From positions 1 through 10,825 of the forward strand of contig CACZRQ010000043.1 of assembly GCA_902783615.1 (NCBI GenBank): DNA of 10,825 bases. Direction: 5' to 3'. The DNA is from an uncultured Bacteroidales bacterium. GTDB lineage: Bacteria > Bacteroidota > Bacteroidia > Bacteroidales > Bacteroidaceae. Shown one piece after another: positions 1 to 6,457 of the stretch. Within the stretch, counting starts at the first letter, position 1. Every line of letters begins with the position of its first letter. The notes beneath the pieces are model-generated. The model was not told the DNA's origin and did not search any database. It saw only the letters and a list, made by a program, of their open reading frames with translations. Both the position numbers and the translations under genes were made by a program.

Positions 1-1
1 G

Positions 2-88
2 ATCATCGACTGGCGCTACCGCATCCTCGTCTTTTTCTGGCATCTCATTCCTCGATGGCTTTGGGTGAGATTGACAATTAAGAATTAA
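2..88 (+). CDS. 3' end of an upstream gene, possibly a short-chain dehydrogenase (partial)
   Basis: An open frame enters from the left edge and stops at TAA 86-88, giving 28 residues. It is rich in aromatic and basic residues (IIDWRYRILVFFWHLIPRW, then a basic end). The other two plus frames give low-complexity, non-protein-like sequence. A WRYRI...LIPRW-type basic/aromatic tail resembles the C-terminus of some Bacteroidota SDR-family oxidoreductases, but that is pattern memory on a very short piece. It could equally be the end of a membrane-associated enzyme. The stop codon lies inside the AATTAAG heptamer repeat. Confidence 0.45.
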   Translation: MIDWRYRILVFFWHLIPRWLWVRLTIKN

Positions 89-107
89 GAATTATGAATT
101 AAGAATT
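76..107. repeat. AATTAAG heptamer tandem repeat
   Basis: The heptamer AATTAAG is repeated head to tail about 4.6 times (units at 76, 83, 90, 97, 104), with one variant unit AATTATG at 90-96. It covers the stop codon of the upstream gene and ends where the direct repeat of the next promoter begins. Similar AT-rich runs are common between genes in Prevotella-like genomes. It may be a slippage-prone spacer; no specific function can be read from it. Confidence 0.75.
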
Positions 108-135
108 CGCTGAAGGAAATGGGGCATTCGCTGAA
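105..135. promoter_or_regulatory. 10-bp direct repeat, candidate LytTR operator
   Basis: ATTCGCTGAA occurs twice without mismatch, at 105-114 and 126-135, exactly 21 bp apart (about two helical turns), just upstream of the -33 region of the lipoprotein-kinase-regulator unit. LytTR-domain regulators typically bind two direct 9-bp elements with about 21-bp periodicity. On the minus strand the repeat contains TCAGCGAAT, which agrees with 6 of the 8 informative positions of the published consensus [TA][AC][CA]GTTN[AG][TG]. Assigning it to the response regulator at 3299-4048 is an inference. Confidence 0.5.
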
Positions 136-140
136 TGGAT

Positions 141-171
141 TTTCCTGATTGAACAAATCATTCTACTTTTG
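141..171 (+). promoter_or_regulatory. Bacteroidota-type promoter of the lipoprotein-kinase-regulator unit
   Basis: TACTTTTG at 164-171 is a full match to the -7 box TAnnTTTG. TTTC at 141-144, 19 bases upstream, is one mismatch from the -33 element TTTG. The start codon at 199 follows after an AT-rich leader (TTAATAAATAGTTAAAGTT) without a clear Shine-Dalgarno, as is usual in this phylum. Confidence 0.65.
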
Positions 172-198
172 CAGCAGAATTAATAAATAGTTAAAGTT

Positions 199-2061
199 AT
201 GAGAAACAGATTATCAATTTTAGCATTATTGGCAGTGGTTGCATTGGTGGCCACCTGCTGCTCGGTAGATAGTGACAATAGTGGATACCCTTCAATGGAT
301 AATTTTCCTAATCAAGGAATGCAACCTTCCAACCCGGGTGGCATGGGTCCTGGAGGCATGCAACCTGGTGGTATGGGAGGGTCAGACACCAGTGGGAACG
401 ATTTGGCTGACTTCGACATCAGTATGAACAAAACCCCACTGACTTCCGACACAGAAACCATCCCAACAGACGAAAACGACGAAAGCTACGAAGACTATGT
501 GGAATATTCTTCTTTCAAGGAAGTGGTGAGCATTGTATATGCTGATGGACAGGCAACGGTAAGCAGTCTCCCTGAAGGGGTGGAAGCTGTGGTCGATGGC
601 GCAGGAGTTATCATCAATTCATCTGCTAAAGGTGTGGGCTACGAATTGAAAGGCAACAGTTCCAACGGTTACTTCAAGATATACAGCGAGAAGAAATTCC
701 AATTGACCCTAAACGGTGTCTCGCTGAACAACCCTACAGGTGCTCCCATCAACATTCAAAGTGGCAAAAGGGTGTTTGTAACGTTGGCTGACGGAACCAC
801 AAACGTCTTGACCGATGGTAGCAGTTACAACAAGACCGAGGGTGAAGACATGAAGGGTACCTTCTTCAGTGAAGGGCAGCTCATCTTCAACGGCAAAGGC
901 TCGCTGGAAGTGAAAGGCAACTACAAACACGGCATCGTGAGCGACGACTACATCCGTTTCCGTTCTGGCACCAATATCTACGTAGCAGCATCCAATGGTC
1001 ATGGCGTAAAAGCCAATGATTATGTTGCCATTGGCGGAGGTGTTCTGAACATCGAAGTAAGCGGCACAGCCAAGAAAGGCATCACCAGCGATGGCTATGT
1101 GCTGGTGACTGGCGGACGCACCACCATCATCACCACGGGCGATGGTGAATACGATGCCGACGAGAACGATGTGTCAGGCGCAGCAGGCATCAAGGCCGAT
1201 GCCTATTTCCAGATGGATGGCGGACAGCTGAACATCAAGAGTACAGGTGCTGGAGGCAAGGGCATCAACACCGATGGCGAAATCATCATCAACGATGGCG
1301 ACATTCAGGTAATCACCACAGGCAAGACATACACCTACAGCAACGACCTCGACTCGAAAGCGAAAGGCATCAAGAGTGACACCGACGTAACCATCAACGG
1401 AGGAACACTGAAAATCAAAACAATGGGTGGTGAAGGCAGCGAAGGTCTGGAAGCCAAGGGCGTGATGAACCTCAATGGTGGTGAGATTGAGATTGCCAGC
1501 TACGACGACTGTATCAACTCAGCAGGCGACTTGACCATCAGTGGTGGCTATATCTACGCATTTGCCACCAACAACGATGCCATCGACAGCAATGGAGATC
1601 TGTATATCAAAGGTGGTGTGATTGTGGCATTGGGAGCCAGCGGAGCAGAATGCGCCATCGATGCGGCAGAGGGCAAGAACCTCTACATCAGTGGTGGTAC
1701 GGTGATTGGTGTGGGTGGAAGCAACGCTACCTATCCAGCATCCAGCAGCAGCCAGATGTCGGTTGCTTTCACAGCCAGTCTTCAGGCAGGCAGCACCCTC
1801 ACCCTTGGCAACAGCTCGAAAGGCATCGTAAGTTTCACCATCAACCGCAACTACCAGAACGGGTTGTATCTGATCTCTTCACCCGATTTGCAAAACAACA
1901 CAAGCTACACCATATACAGCGGTTCATCAGTAACTGGCGACAACTGGCATGGACTGTATGACAATCCTGAAGTAAGCAATTTGGGAACAGAACTGGGCAC
2001 TGTAACGGCTCAGGCCACAGCTGGAGGAAGTAACCAGATGGGACCTGGTGGCAGACCTTAA
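199..2061 (+). CDS. Cthe_2159-like beta-helix carbohydrate-binding lipoprotein
   Basis: The 620-residue product starts with a hydrophobic signal and a lipobox-like end (ALVAT-C20). Acidic residues after the cysteine (D24, D26) fit the signal that sends Bacteroidota lipoproteins to the cell surface. Residues 33-61 are a Met/Gly/Pro-rich segment with GGM and MGPGG motifs, and the last residues (QMGPGGRP) repeat the motif. Residues 80-105 are acidic. From about 165 to 510 runs a series of short strands with Gly/Asn/Asp turns (ISGG, INGG, GIKSD, AIDSNG), typical of a right-handed parallel beta-helix of the Cthe_2159 family (formerly DUF4353). The Clostridium thermocellum founder is reported to bind polygalacturonic acid and cellulose-like polymers and calcium. 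No catalytic motif is seen, so a binding or sensing role is inferred. The kinase gene begins 12 bases after its stop, indicating co-transcription. The exact ligand is unknown. Confidence 0.85.
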   Translation: MRNRLSILALLAVVALVATCCSVDSDNSGYPSMDNFPNQGMQPSNPGGMGPGGMQPGGMGGSDTSGNDLADFDISMNKTPLTSDTETIPTDENDESYEDYVEYSSFKEVVSIVYADGQATVSSLPEGVEAVVDGAGVIINSSAKGVGYELKGNSSNGYFKIYSEKKFQLTLNGVSLNNPTGAPINIQSGKRVFVTLADGTTNVLTDGSSYNKTEGEDMKGTFFSEGQLIFNGKGSLEVKGNYKHGIVSDDYIRFRSGTNIYVAASNGHGVKANDYVAIGGGVLNIEVSGTAKKGITSDGYVLVTGGRTTIITTGDGEYDADENDVSGAAGIKADAYFQMDGGQLNIKSTGAGGKGINTDGEIIINDGDIQVITTGKTYTYSNDLDSKAKGIKSDTDVTINGGTLKIKTMGGEGSEGLEAKGVMNLNGGEIEIASYDDCINSAGDLTISGGYIYAFATNNDAIDSNGDLYIKGGVIVALGASGAECAIDAAEGKNLYISGGTVIGVGGSNATYPASSSSQMSVAFTASLQAGSTLTLGNSSKGIVSFTINRNYQNGLYLISSPDLQNNTSYTIYSGSSVTGDNWHGLYDNPEVSNLGTELGTVTAQATAGGSNQMGPGGRP

Positions 2062-2073
2062 AACATAGATGTG

Positions 2074-3324
2074 ATGAAAAAGCTCTTTACTAAAATAAAC
2101 AAACTGTTGCTCGAAGAGAAGCTAACCTATGTGGCGATTTGGCTCTTGGTATTCGCCCTGCCATTGATTGGCGCATACTACCGAACCACAGGCGACTCAG
2201 CTTCTGCCTTCGACTGGCATGAAGTGTTGAGAACATGGAAGGACTATCTGCCCTTCCTGTTCCTCTTCATCGTGCACGACTGGCTCATCGCCCCTTTCCT
2301 CGTTCGTGACAACAAGAAACTGACCTATCTGTGCACAGCTGGCTGTGCCTTACTCCTATTCAGTTTCTATACCTGGAGCCAAAGTCCGGACAGACAAGGT
2401 CCCCCACCCCGTGAGCAGATGGAGATGACATCGGGAAGGCCTGACGGGATGGGCAACCCACCGCAGAGGCCAGAGGGCAACATGGGCAACCCACCACCCA
2501 AACCTAACGGGGATATGGGTAACCCGCCACCAAGACCAGATGGAGATGTGGGCAACCCACCTTCCAGGCCTGATGGACTTCCTCCCATCATGATGAAAGA
2601 TTGGCTGACCAAACTGTTTGTAGCCTTTTTGATGATGGGAGCCAACCTGGGAGTGATGCAATATTTCAAACAACGTCGCAAGGAAGACGAGCAGAAAGAA
2701 CTGGAGCGCCAAAAGCTGGAGCAGGAGCTGGAGTATCTGAAGTATCAGATCAATCCCCACTTCTTCATGAACACGCTCAACAACATCCATGCCCTAGTAG
2801 ATATCGATCCCGACAAGGCCAAATCCACCATCATCGAGCTGTCGCGACTGATGCGTTATGTGCTTTACGACAGTTCAAGGCCTTCCGTTCTGTTGAGCAA
2901 AGAGATTGATTTCCTGAAGCAATACATCGCCTTGATGCGATTGAGATATACCGATAGAGTGGCCATTGAGGTTTCAATGCCCGAAGATGTGCCAGGTGTG
3001 GAGGTACCTCCCCTGCTCTTCATCTCCTTCATCGAGAATGCCTTCAAGCATGGCGTGAGCTATGAACAGCATTCATTCGTACGTATTGGGATGCAGTTGC
3101 AAGACGGATACCTGAATTTCACCTGCGAAAACAGCCAGCAGCCCAAGGACAAGCGTGGTGGAGCCAAAGACCCCCACAGCGGCATAGGGCTGGAGAATGT
3201 CGGAAAGCGCCTGAAACTGATTTATGGCAACAACTATTTCTTCTTGACGAATGACAAAGATGACAAATATGAAGTTTCACTCAAAATACCTGTAAACGAT
3301 GATACGATGCTTAGCCATAGATGA
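2074..3324 (+). CDS. LytS-type sensor histidine kinase with Pro/Gly repeat loop
   Basis: This 416-residue membrane kinase would autophosphorylate and pass phosphate to the regulator encoded next. Predicted TM segments lie at about 18-36, 59-76, 83-101 and 177-197, with the N-terminus inside. The loop between TM3 and TM4 (about 102-176) would be periplasmic and carries four 11-residue GNPPxRPxG repeats. A charged, probably coiled-coil stretch (199-224) leads into the His_kinase domain: QINPHFFMN with phospho-acceptor H229, N-box ENAFKHG (321-327) and G-box GIGLENVGKRL (370-380). This matches the LytS/YehU/BtsS class (PF06580 plus HATPase_c). A GTG at 2071 directly precedes the ATG; ATG 2074 (MKKLFTK) is preferred. 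The 3' end overlaps the regulator gene by 26 bases, so translation is probably coupled. It has no recognised ligand-binding domain besides the repeat loop, so the upstream lipoprotein may supply the sensing. Confidence 0.93.
   Translation: MKKLFTKINKLLLEEKLTYVAIWLLVFALPLIGAYYRTTGDSASAFDWHEVLRTWKDYLPFLFLFIVHDWLIAPFLVRDNKKLTYLCTAGCALLLFSFYTWSQSPDRQGPPPREQMEMTSGRPDGMGNPPQRPEGNMGNPPPKPNGDMGNPPPRPDGDVGNPPSRPDGLPPIMMKDWLTKLFVAFLMMGANLGVMQYFKQRRKEDEQKELERQKLEQELEYLKYQINPHFFMNTLNNIHALVDIDPDKAKSTIIELSRLMRYVLYDSSRPSVLLSKEIDFLKQYIALMRLRYTDRVAIEVSMPEDVPGVEVPPLLFISFIENAFKHGVSYEQHSFVRIGMQLQDGYLNFTCENSQQPKDKRGGAKDPHSGIGLENVGKRLKLIYGNNYFFLTNDKDDKYEVSLKIPVNDDTMLSHR
2452..2583 (+). repeat. Four 33-bp in-frame tandem repeats in the kinase gene
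   Basis: Kinase residues 127-170 consist of four 11-residue units of the form G-N-P-P-x-[RK]-P-x-G-x-x (starting at 127, 138, 149 and 160), preceded by a partial unit (GRPDGM, 121-126). At DNA level each unit is 33 bp and opens with GGGYAACCC. The third base of many codons differs between copies, so the repeat is not brand new and the amino-acid pattern seems to be kept. The segment should be an extended polyproline-like stalk in the periplasm. Confidence 0.9.
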
Positions 3325-4048
3325 CGAGCCTTTGGCTCTGGAACAGTTGAGGACCTACATCGGCAAGATTCCTTTCCTCACGTTGGAAGACTCGTGCATG
3401 AGTGCGCTTGCCGCCTCCAAGGTGTTGGCCGAGAAGCAGATTGATGCCATATTCATCGATATCAACATGCCCGACCTCAACGGACTGGATTTTGTCAAGT
3501 CGCTCTTGAACCCACCACTCGTGGTGTTCACCACCGCCTATTCGGAATACGCCATCGAGGGGTACAAGGTGGATGCGGTGGATTACCTGCTCAAGCCTTT
3601 CGGACTGGACGATTTCCAACGTGCAGCCAACAAGGTGTTGCGTCAATATCAGCTTATCCATCAGAAAGAGTCGAACGCACAACCCATCGAGCCTTCAGCA
3701 TCGACGACAGACGAAGATAACGATGTGCTGTTCGTGAAGTCTGAATACCGCATGGTGCGCATCGACATCTCCAAGATCCGCTACGTGGAAGCCATGAGCG
3801 AATACCTGCGCATCTTCCTCGAAGGCGAGAGCAAGCCCGTGATTGCCCTGCTCAGCATGAAGAAGTTGGAGGAACGCCTGCCCAAGCATTTCATGCGTGT
3901 GCATCGTTCCTACATCGTGAACCTGCAGCAAATCCAACAGATAGAACGAGGTCGCATCGTGATGGACAAGGCCACCTATATCCCCGTGAGCGATGGCTAC
4001 AAAGACGCTTTCAACCAGTTTTTGAGTGAAAACTCTCTCGAAAAGTGA
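3299..4048 (+). CDS. LytTR-family response regulator
   Basis: This 249-residue cytoplasmic transcription regulator has an N-terminal receiver domain (about 1-118) with acidic pair D8/D9, phospho-acceptor D54 in IFIDINMPDLNG, the switch Thr in FTTAYS (78-79) and conserved K99 in LLKPF. A polar linker (about 122-141) leads to a LytTR DNA-binding domain (about 143-245) with the characteristic FMRVHRSYIVNL segment (198-209). Start ATG 3299 lies inside the end of the kinase gene (26-base overlap) and gives the standard MIRCLAIDDEP beginning. The class is LytR/AlgR/AgrA, which binds paired direct repeats; such a pair occurs at 105-135 in front of this unit, so autoregulation is likely. Whether it also controls the GH3 genes downstream is unknown. 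Confidence 0.95.
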   Translation: MIRCLAIDDEPLALEQLRTYIGKIPFLTLEDSCMSALAASKVLAEKQIDAIFIDINMPDLNGLDFVKSLLNPPLVVFTTAYSEYAIEGYKVDAVDYLLKPFGLDDFQRAANKVLRQYQLIHQKESNAQPIEPSASTTDEDNDVLFVKSEYRMVRIDISKIRYVEAMSEYLRIFLEGESKPVIALLSMKKLEERLPKHFMRVHRSYIVNLQQIQQIERGRIVMDKATYIPVSDGYKDAFNQFLSENSLEK

Positions 4049-4075
4049 ATTATTAAAAATAAAGTAGTACCTTTG
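4046..4075 (+). promoter_or_regulatory. Bacteroidota-type promoter of the GH3 pair
   Basis: TACCTTTG at 4068-4075 matches the -7 box TAnnTTTG. A minimal -33 element (GTG, with TG at 4046-4047) lies 20 bases upstream and overlaps the stop region of the regulator gene. The leader to ATG 4112 is short and AT-rich (TTTTTAATAAACGAAAGA). A separate promoter here means the GH3 genes can be expressed independently of the two-component unit. Confidence 0.6.
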
Positions 4076-4111
4076 CAATCAGTATTACTTAACTTTTTAA
4101 TAAACGAAAGA

Positions 4112-6442
4112 ATGAAAAAACTGAATGCAATGCTGTTTGCTGTCGCCCTGGGTTCATGCATGATTGGCATGAGCAGCTGCGACGGAAAGAAGTGGACTGA
4201 AGAGCAGAAAGGCTCTTATAATCTGGTTATTCAACAGGGTGGACAAACCCTGGGTTACTCTCCTACCTCTGGTGTGACATTGCTCACCGACAAAGGTTAT
4301 GCTTTCAAGGACTTGAACCGCAATGGTGTGCTCGATCCATACGAAGATTGGCGTCTGGATCCCAAGACTCGTGCCATCAACCTGGCTGAGCAGCTCTCAA
4401 CCGAAGAAATTGCTGGTTTGATGCTCTACAGTGCCCACCAGTCTATCCCTGCTGCTGCCATGGGCGGCAGAGGTGGAGGTGTCACCTACAACGGCAAACC
4501 TTTTGCCGAGAGCGGTGCCAAGTCGTCCGACCTCTCCGATGCTCAGAAGAAGTTCCTGAAGGAAGACAATCTGCGCGCCGTTTTGATTACACGCGTAGAA
4601 AGCCCTGCTGTGGCTGCTGAGTGGAACAACAACGTACAGGCTTTCGTTGAAGGCTTGAACCACGGCATCCCTGCCAACAACAGCTCCGACCCACGTCACG
4701 AGACCTCTTCAGATGCCGAGTATAACTACGGTGCAGGTGGTCAGATTTCTCTGTGGCCATCTTCTTTGGGTATGGCTGCCACCTTCGACCCAGCTTTGAT
4801 GAAGAAGTTCGGATATATCGCTGCTGAGGAGTATCGCGCATTGGGTATCGCTACTGCCCTGTCACCACAGGTTGACCTGGCAACCGACCCACGTTGGAGC
4901 CGTTTCAGCGGCACCTATGGTGAAGGCACCAAGTTGGCTACCGACATGGCACGCGCTTACTGCGACGGTTTCCAGACCTCTCCAGAGGGCTATCGCATCG
5001 ATGGCGCATGGGGTTACCAGAGTGTGAACGCCATGGTGAAGCACTGGTATGGTTACGGTGCACAGGAAGGTGGTCGCGACTCTCACTACAACTACGGTAA
5101 GTTTGCCGTTTATCCAGGCAACAACCGTGAGGAACATGCTCTGACCTTTACAGAGGGTGCCTTCAAGTTGGAGGATGGTACAGGCATGGCTTCAGCCGTG
5201 ATGCCTATCTACAGCATCCTGTGGAATCAGGATCCTTCTGGCGAAAACGTAGGTGGTAGCTTCAGCAAGTGGATGATTCAGGATCAGCTGCGCGACAAGT
5301 ATAAGTTCGAGGGTGTGGCTTGCACCGACTGGGGCATCACAAACGACAACAAGGCTGTTGAAGCATTCGATGGCAAGTGCTGGGGTGTTGAGAACCTAAG
5401 CATTGCAGAGCGTCACTATAAGATTCTGCAGGCTGGTGTTGACCAGTTTGGTGGCAACAACGACAAGGGTCCTGTGTTGGAGGCTTACCAGATGTGGGTA
5501 AACGATTTTGGCAAGGAGAGTGCTGACGCTCGCTTCCAGCAGAGCGCATACCGCCTGCTGCTGAACGTATTCCGCACCGGTTTGTTCGAGAACCCATACC
5601 TCGATCCAGAAGAGACTAGTGCTACTGTAGGTAAGAGCGAGTTCATGCAGGCTGGCTACGAGGCTCAGCTCAAGTCAGTGGTGATGTTGAAGAACCACAG
5701 CAACGTCCTGCCTGTCAAGGACAAGAAGAAGGTGTATATCCCAAAGCGTCATCAGGTGCAGAGCCAGGGCTTCTTTGGCATGACTGGCGAGGACAAGTGG
5801 GTTGACCCAGTGAACCTCGACCTCGTGAAGAAGTACTACGACGTGGTGGACAAGCCAGCTGACGCTGACTTCGCATTGGTGCTTATCTCTGCTCCTAACA
5901 GTGGTGTAGGTTATAGCGTTGACGATGTGAAGCGTGGTGGAAACGGCTACGTGCCTATCAGCCTGCAGTACAACGACTATACAGCTACCTATGCCCGTGC
6001 TACCAGCATCGCAGGTGGCGACCCACTGGAGAAGTTCACCAACCGTTCTTTCAAGGGCAAGACCGTGAAGACCTCCAACAAGGACGACCTGAAGATTGTG
6101 CTCGACACCAAGCGTGAGATGGGCAACAAGCCTGTCATCGTGGCTCTGTCAACCGGCAAGCCAGTAGTTGTGTCCGAGTTCGAGGGTGCAGCTGATGCTA
6201 TCCTCGTCACCTTCGGTGTGCAGAACCAGGCATTGCTCGACATCGTAAGTGGCAAGGCTGAGCCTTCTGGCCTCCTGCCTATGCAGATGCCTGCCAACAT
6301 GATGACCGTTGAGCAGCAGAACGAGGACGTTCCTCGCGACATGGTTTGCTACAAGGATGCTGACGGCAACACCTACGACTTCGCCTTCGGTATGAACTGG
6401 AGTGGTGTCATCAACGATGCTCGTGTGACAACGTATAAATAA
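4112..6442 (+). CDS. Glycoside hydrolase family 3 lipoprotein (beta-glucosidase-like, EF-hand-like N-terminal loop)
   Basis: A 776-residue predicted lipoprotein (signal MKKLNAMLF..., lipobox GMSS-C23). After about 35 residues of linker comes a segment with a calcium-loop pattern, D67-x-N69-x-N71-G-x-x-D75-x-x-E78 (DLNRNGVLDPYED), then the GH3 barrel. Landmarks are DPRWSRFSGTYGEG (retained substrate-site motif), VKHWYGYGAQEGGRDS and the nucleophile region EGVACTDWG with D406. The nucleophile sits later than in BglX-type enzymes (about 290), so the N-terminal half is longer. The C-terminal alpha/beta domain follows (about 530-776, with SGVGYSVDD and SGLLPMQMPANM). The usual C-terminal Fn3-like domain is missing. 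GH3 enzymes release terminal sugars by a retaining mechanism; the specificity of this branch cannot be told from sequence, and the acid/base residue is not obvious. Start ATG 4112 is preferred over an in-frame TTG at 4073 that falls inside the promoter. Late in the gene almost every Lys codon is AAG, suggesting high expression. Confidence 0.88.
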   Translation: MKKLNAMLFAVALGSCMIGMSSCDGKKWTEEQKGSYNLVIQQGGQTLGYSPTSGVTLLTDKGYAFKDLNRNGVLDPYEDWRLDPKTRAINLAEQLSTEEIAGLMLYSAHQSIPAAAMGGRGGGVTYNGKPFAESGAKSSDLSDAQKKFLKEDNLRAVLITRVESPAVAAEWNNNVQAFVEGLNHGIPANNSSDPRHETSSDAEYNYGAGGQISLWPSSLGMAATFDPALMKKFGYIAAEEYRALGIATALSPQVDLATDPRWSRFSGTYGEGTKLATDMARAYCDGFQTSPEGYRIDGAWGYQSVNAMVKHWYGYGAQEGGRDSHYNYGKFAVYPGNNREEHALTFTEGAFKLEDGTGMASAVMPIYSILWNQDPSGENVGGSFSKWMIQDQLRDKYKFEGVACTDWGITNDNKAVEAFDGKCWGVENLSIAERHYKILQAGVDQFGGNNDKGPVLEAYQMWVNDFGKESADARFQQSAYRLLLNVFRTGLFENPYLDPEETSATVGKSEFMQAGYEAQLKSVVMLKNHSNVLPVKDKKKVYIPKRHQVQSQGFFGMTGEDKWVDPVNLDLVKKYYDVVDKPADADFALVLISAPNSGVGYSVDDVKRGGNGYVPISLQYNDYTATYARATSIAGGDPLEKFTNRSFKGKTVKTSNKDDLKIVLDTKREMGNKPVIVALSTGKPVVVSEFEGAADAILVTFGVQNQALLDIVSGKAEPSGLLPMQMPANMMTVEQQNEDVPRDMVCYKDADGNTYDFAFGMNWSGVINDARVTTYK

Positions 6443-6457
6443 TTGAGCTTCGCTCGT

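Noticed and set aside
4021..4067. AGTGAA direct repeat (near 4025 and 4044) as a second LytTR operator before the GH3 promoter
   Set aside because: Only 6 bp match, the period is 19 bp, one copy is within the regulator's coding sequence, and it does not resemble the LytTR consensus or the repeat at 105-135.
4073..4111. Longer N-terminus for the first GH3 from a TTG start
   Set aside because: The TTG is inside the -7 promoter box, and the extension would place 13 residues ahead of a perfect lipoprotein signal that starts at ATG 4112.
6443..6457. TTG start for the second GH3, and a small GAGC/GCTC hairpin before ATG 6458
   Set aside because: The ATG gives a clean lipoprotein signal peptide. 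The 4-bp stem with 3-base loop is too short to call a regulatory element.
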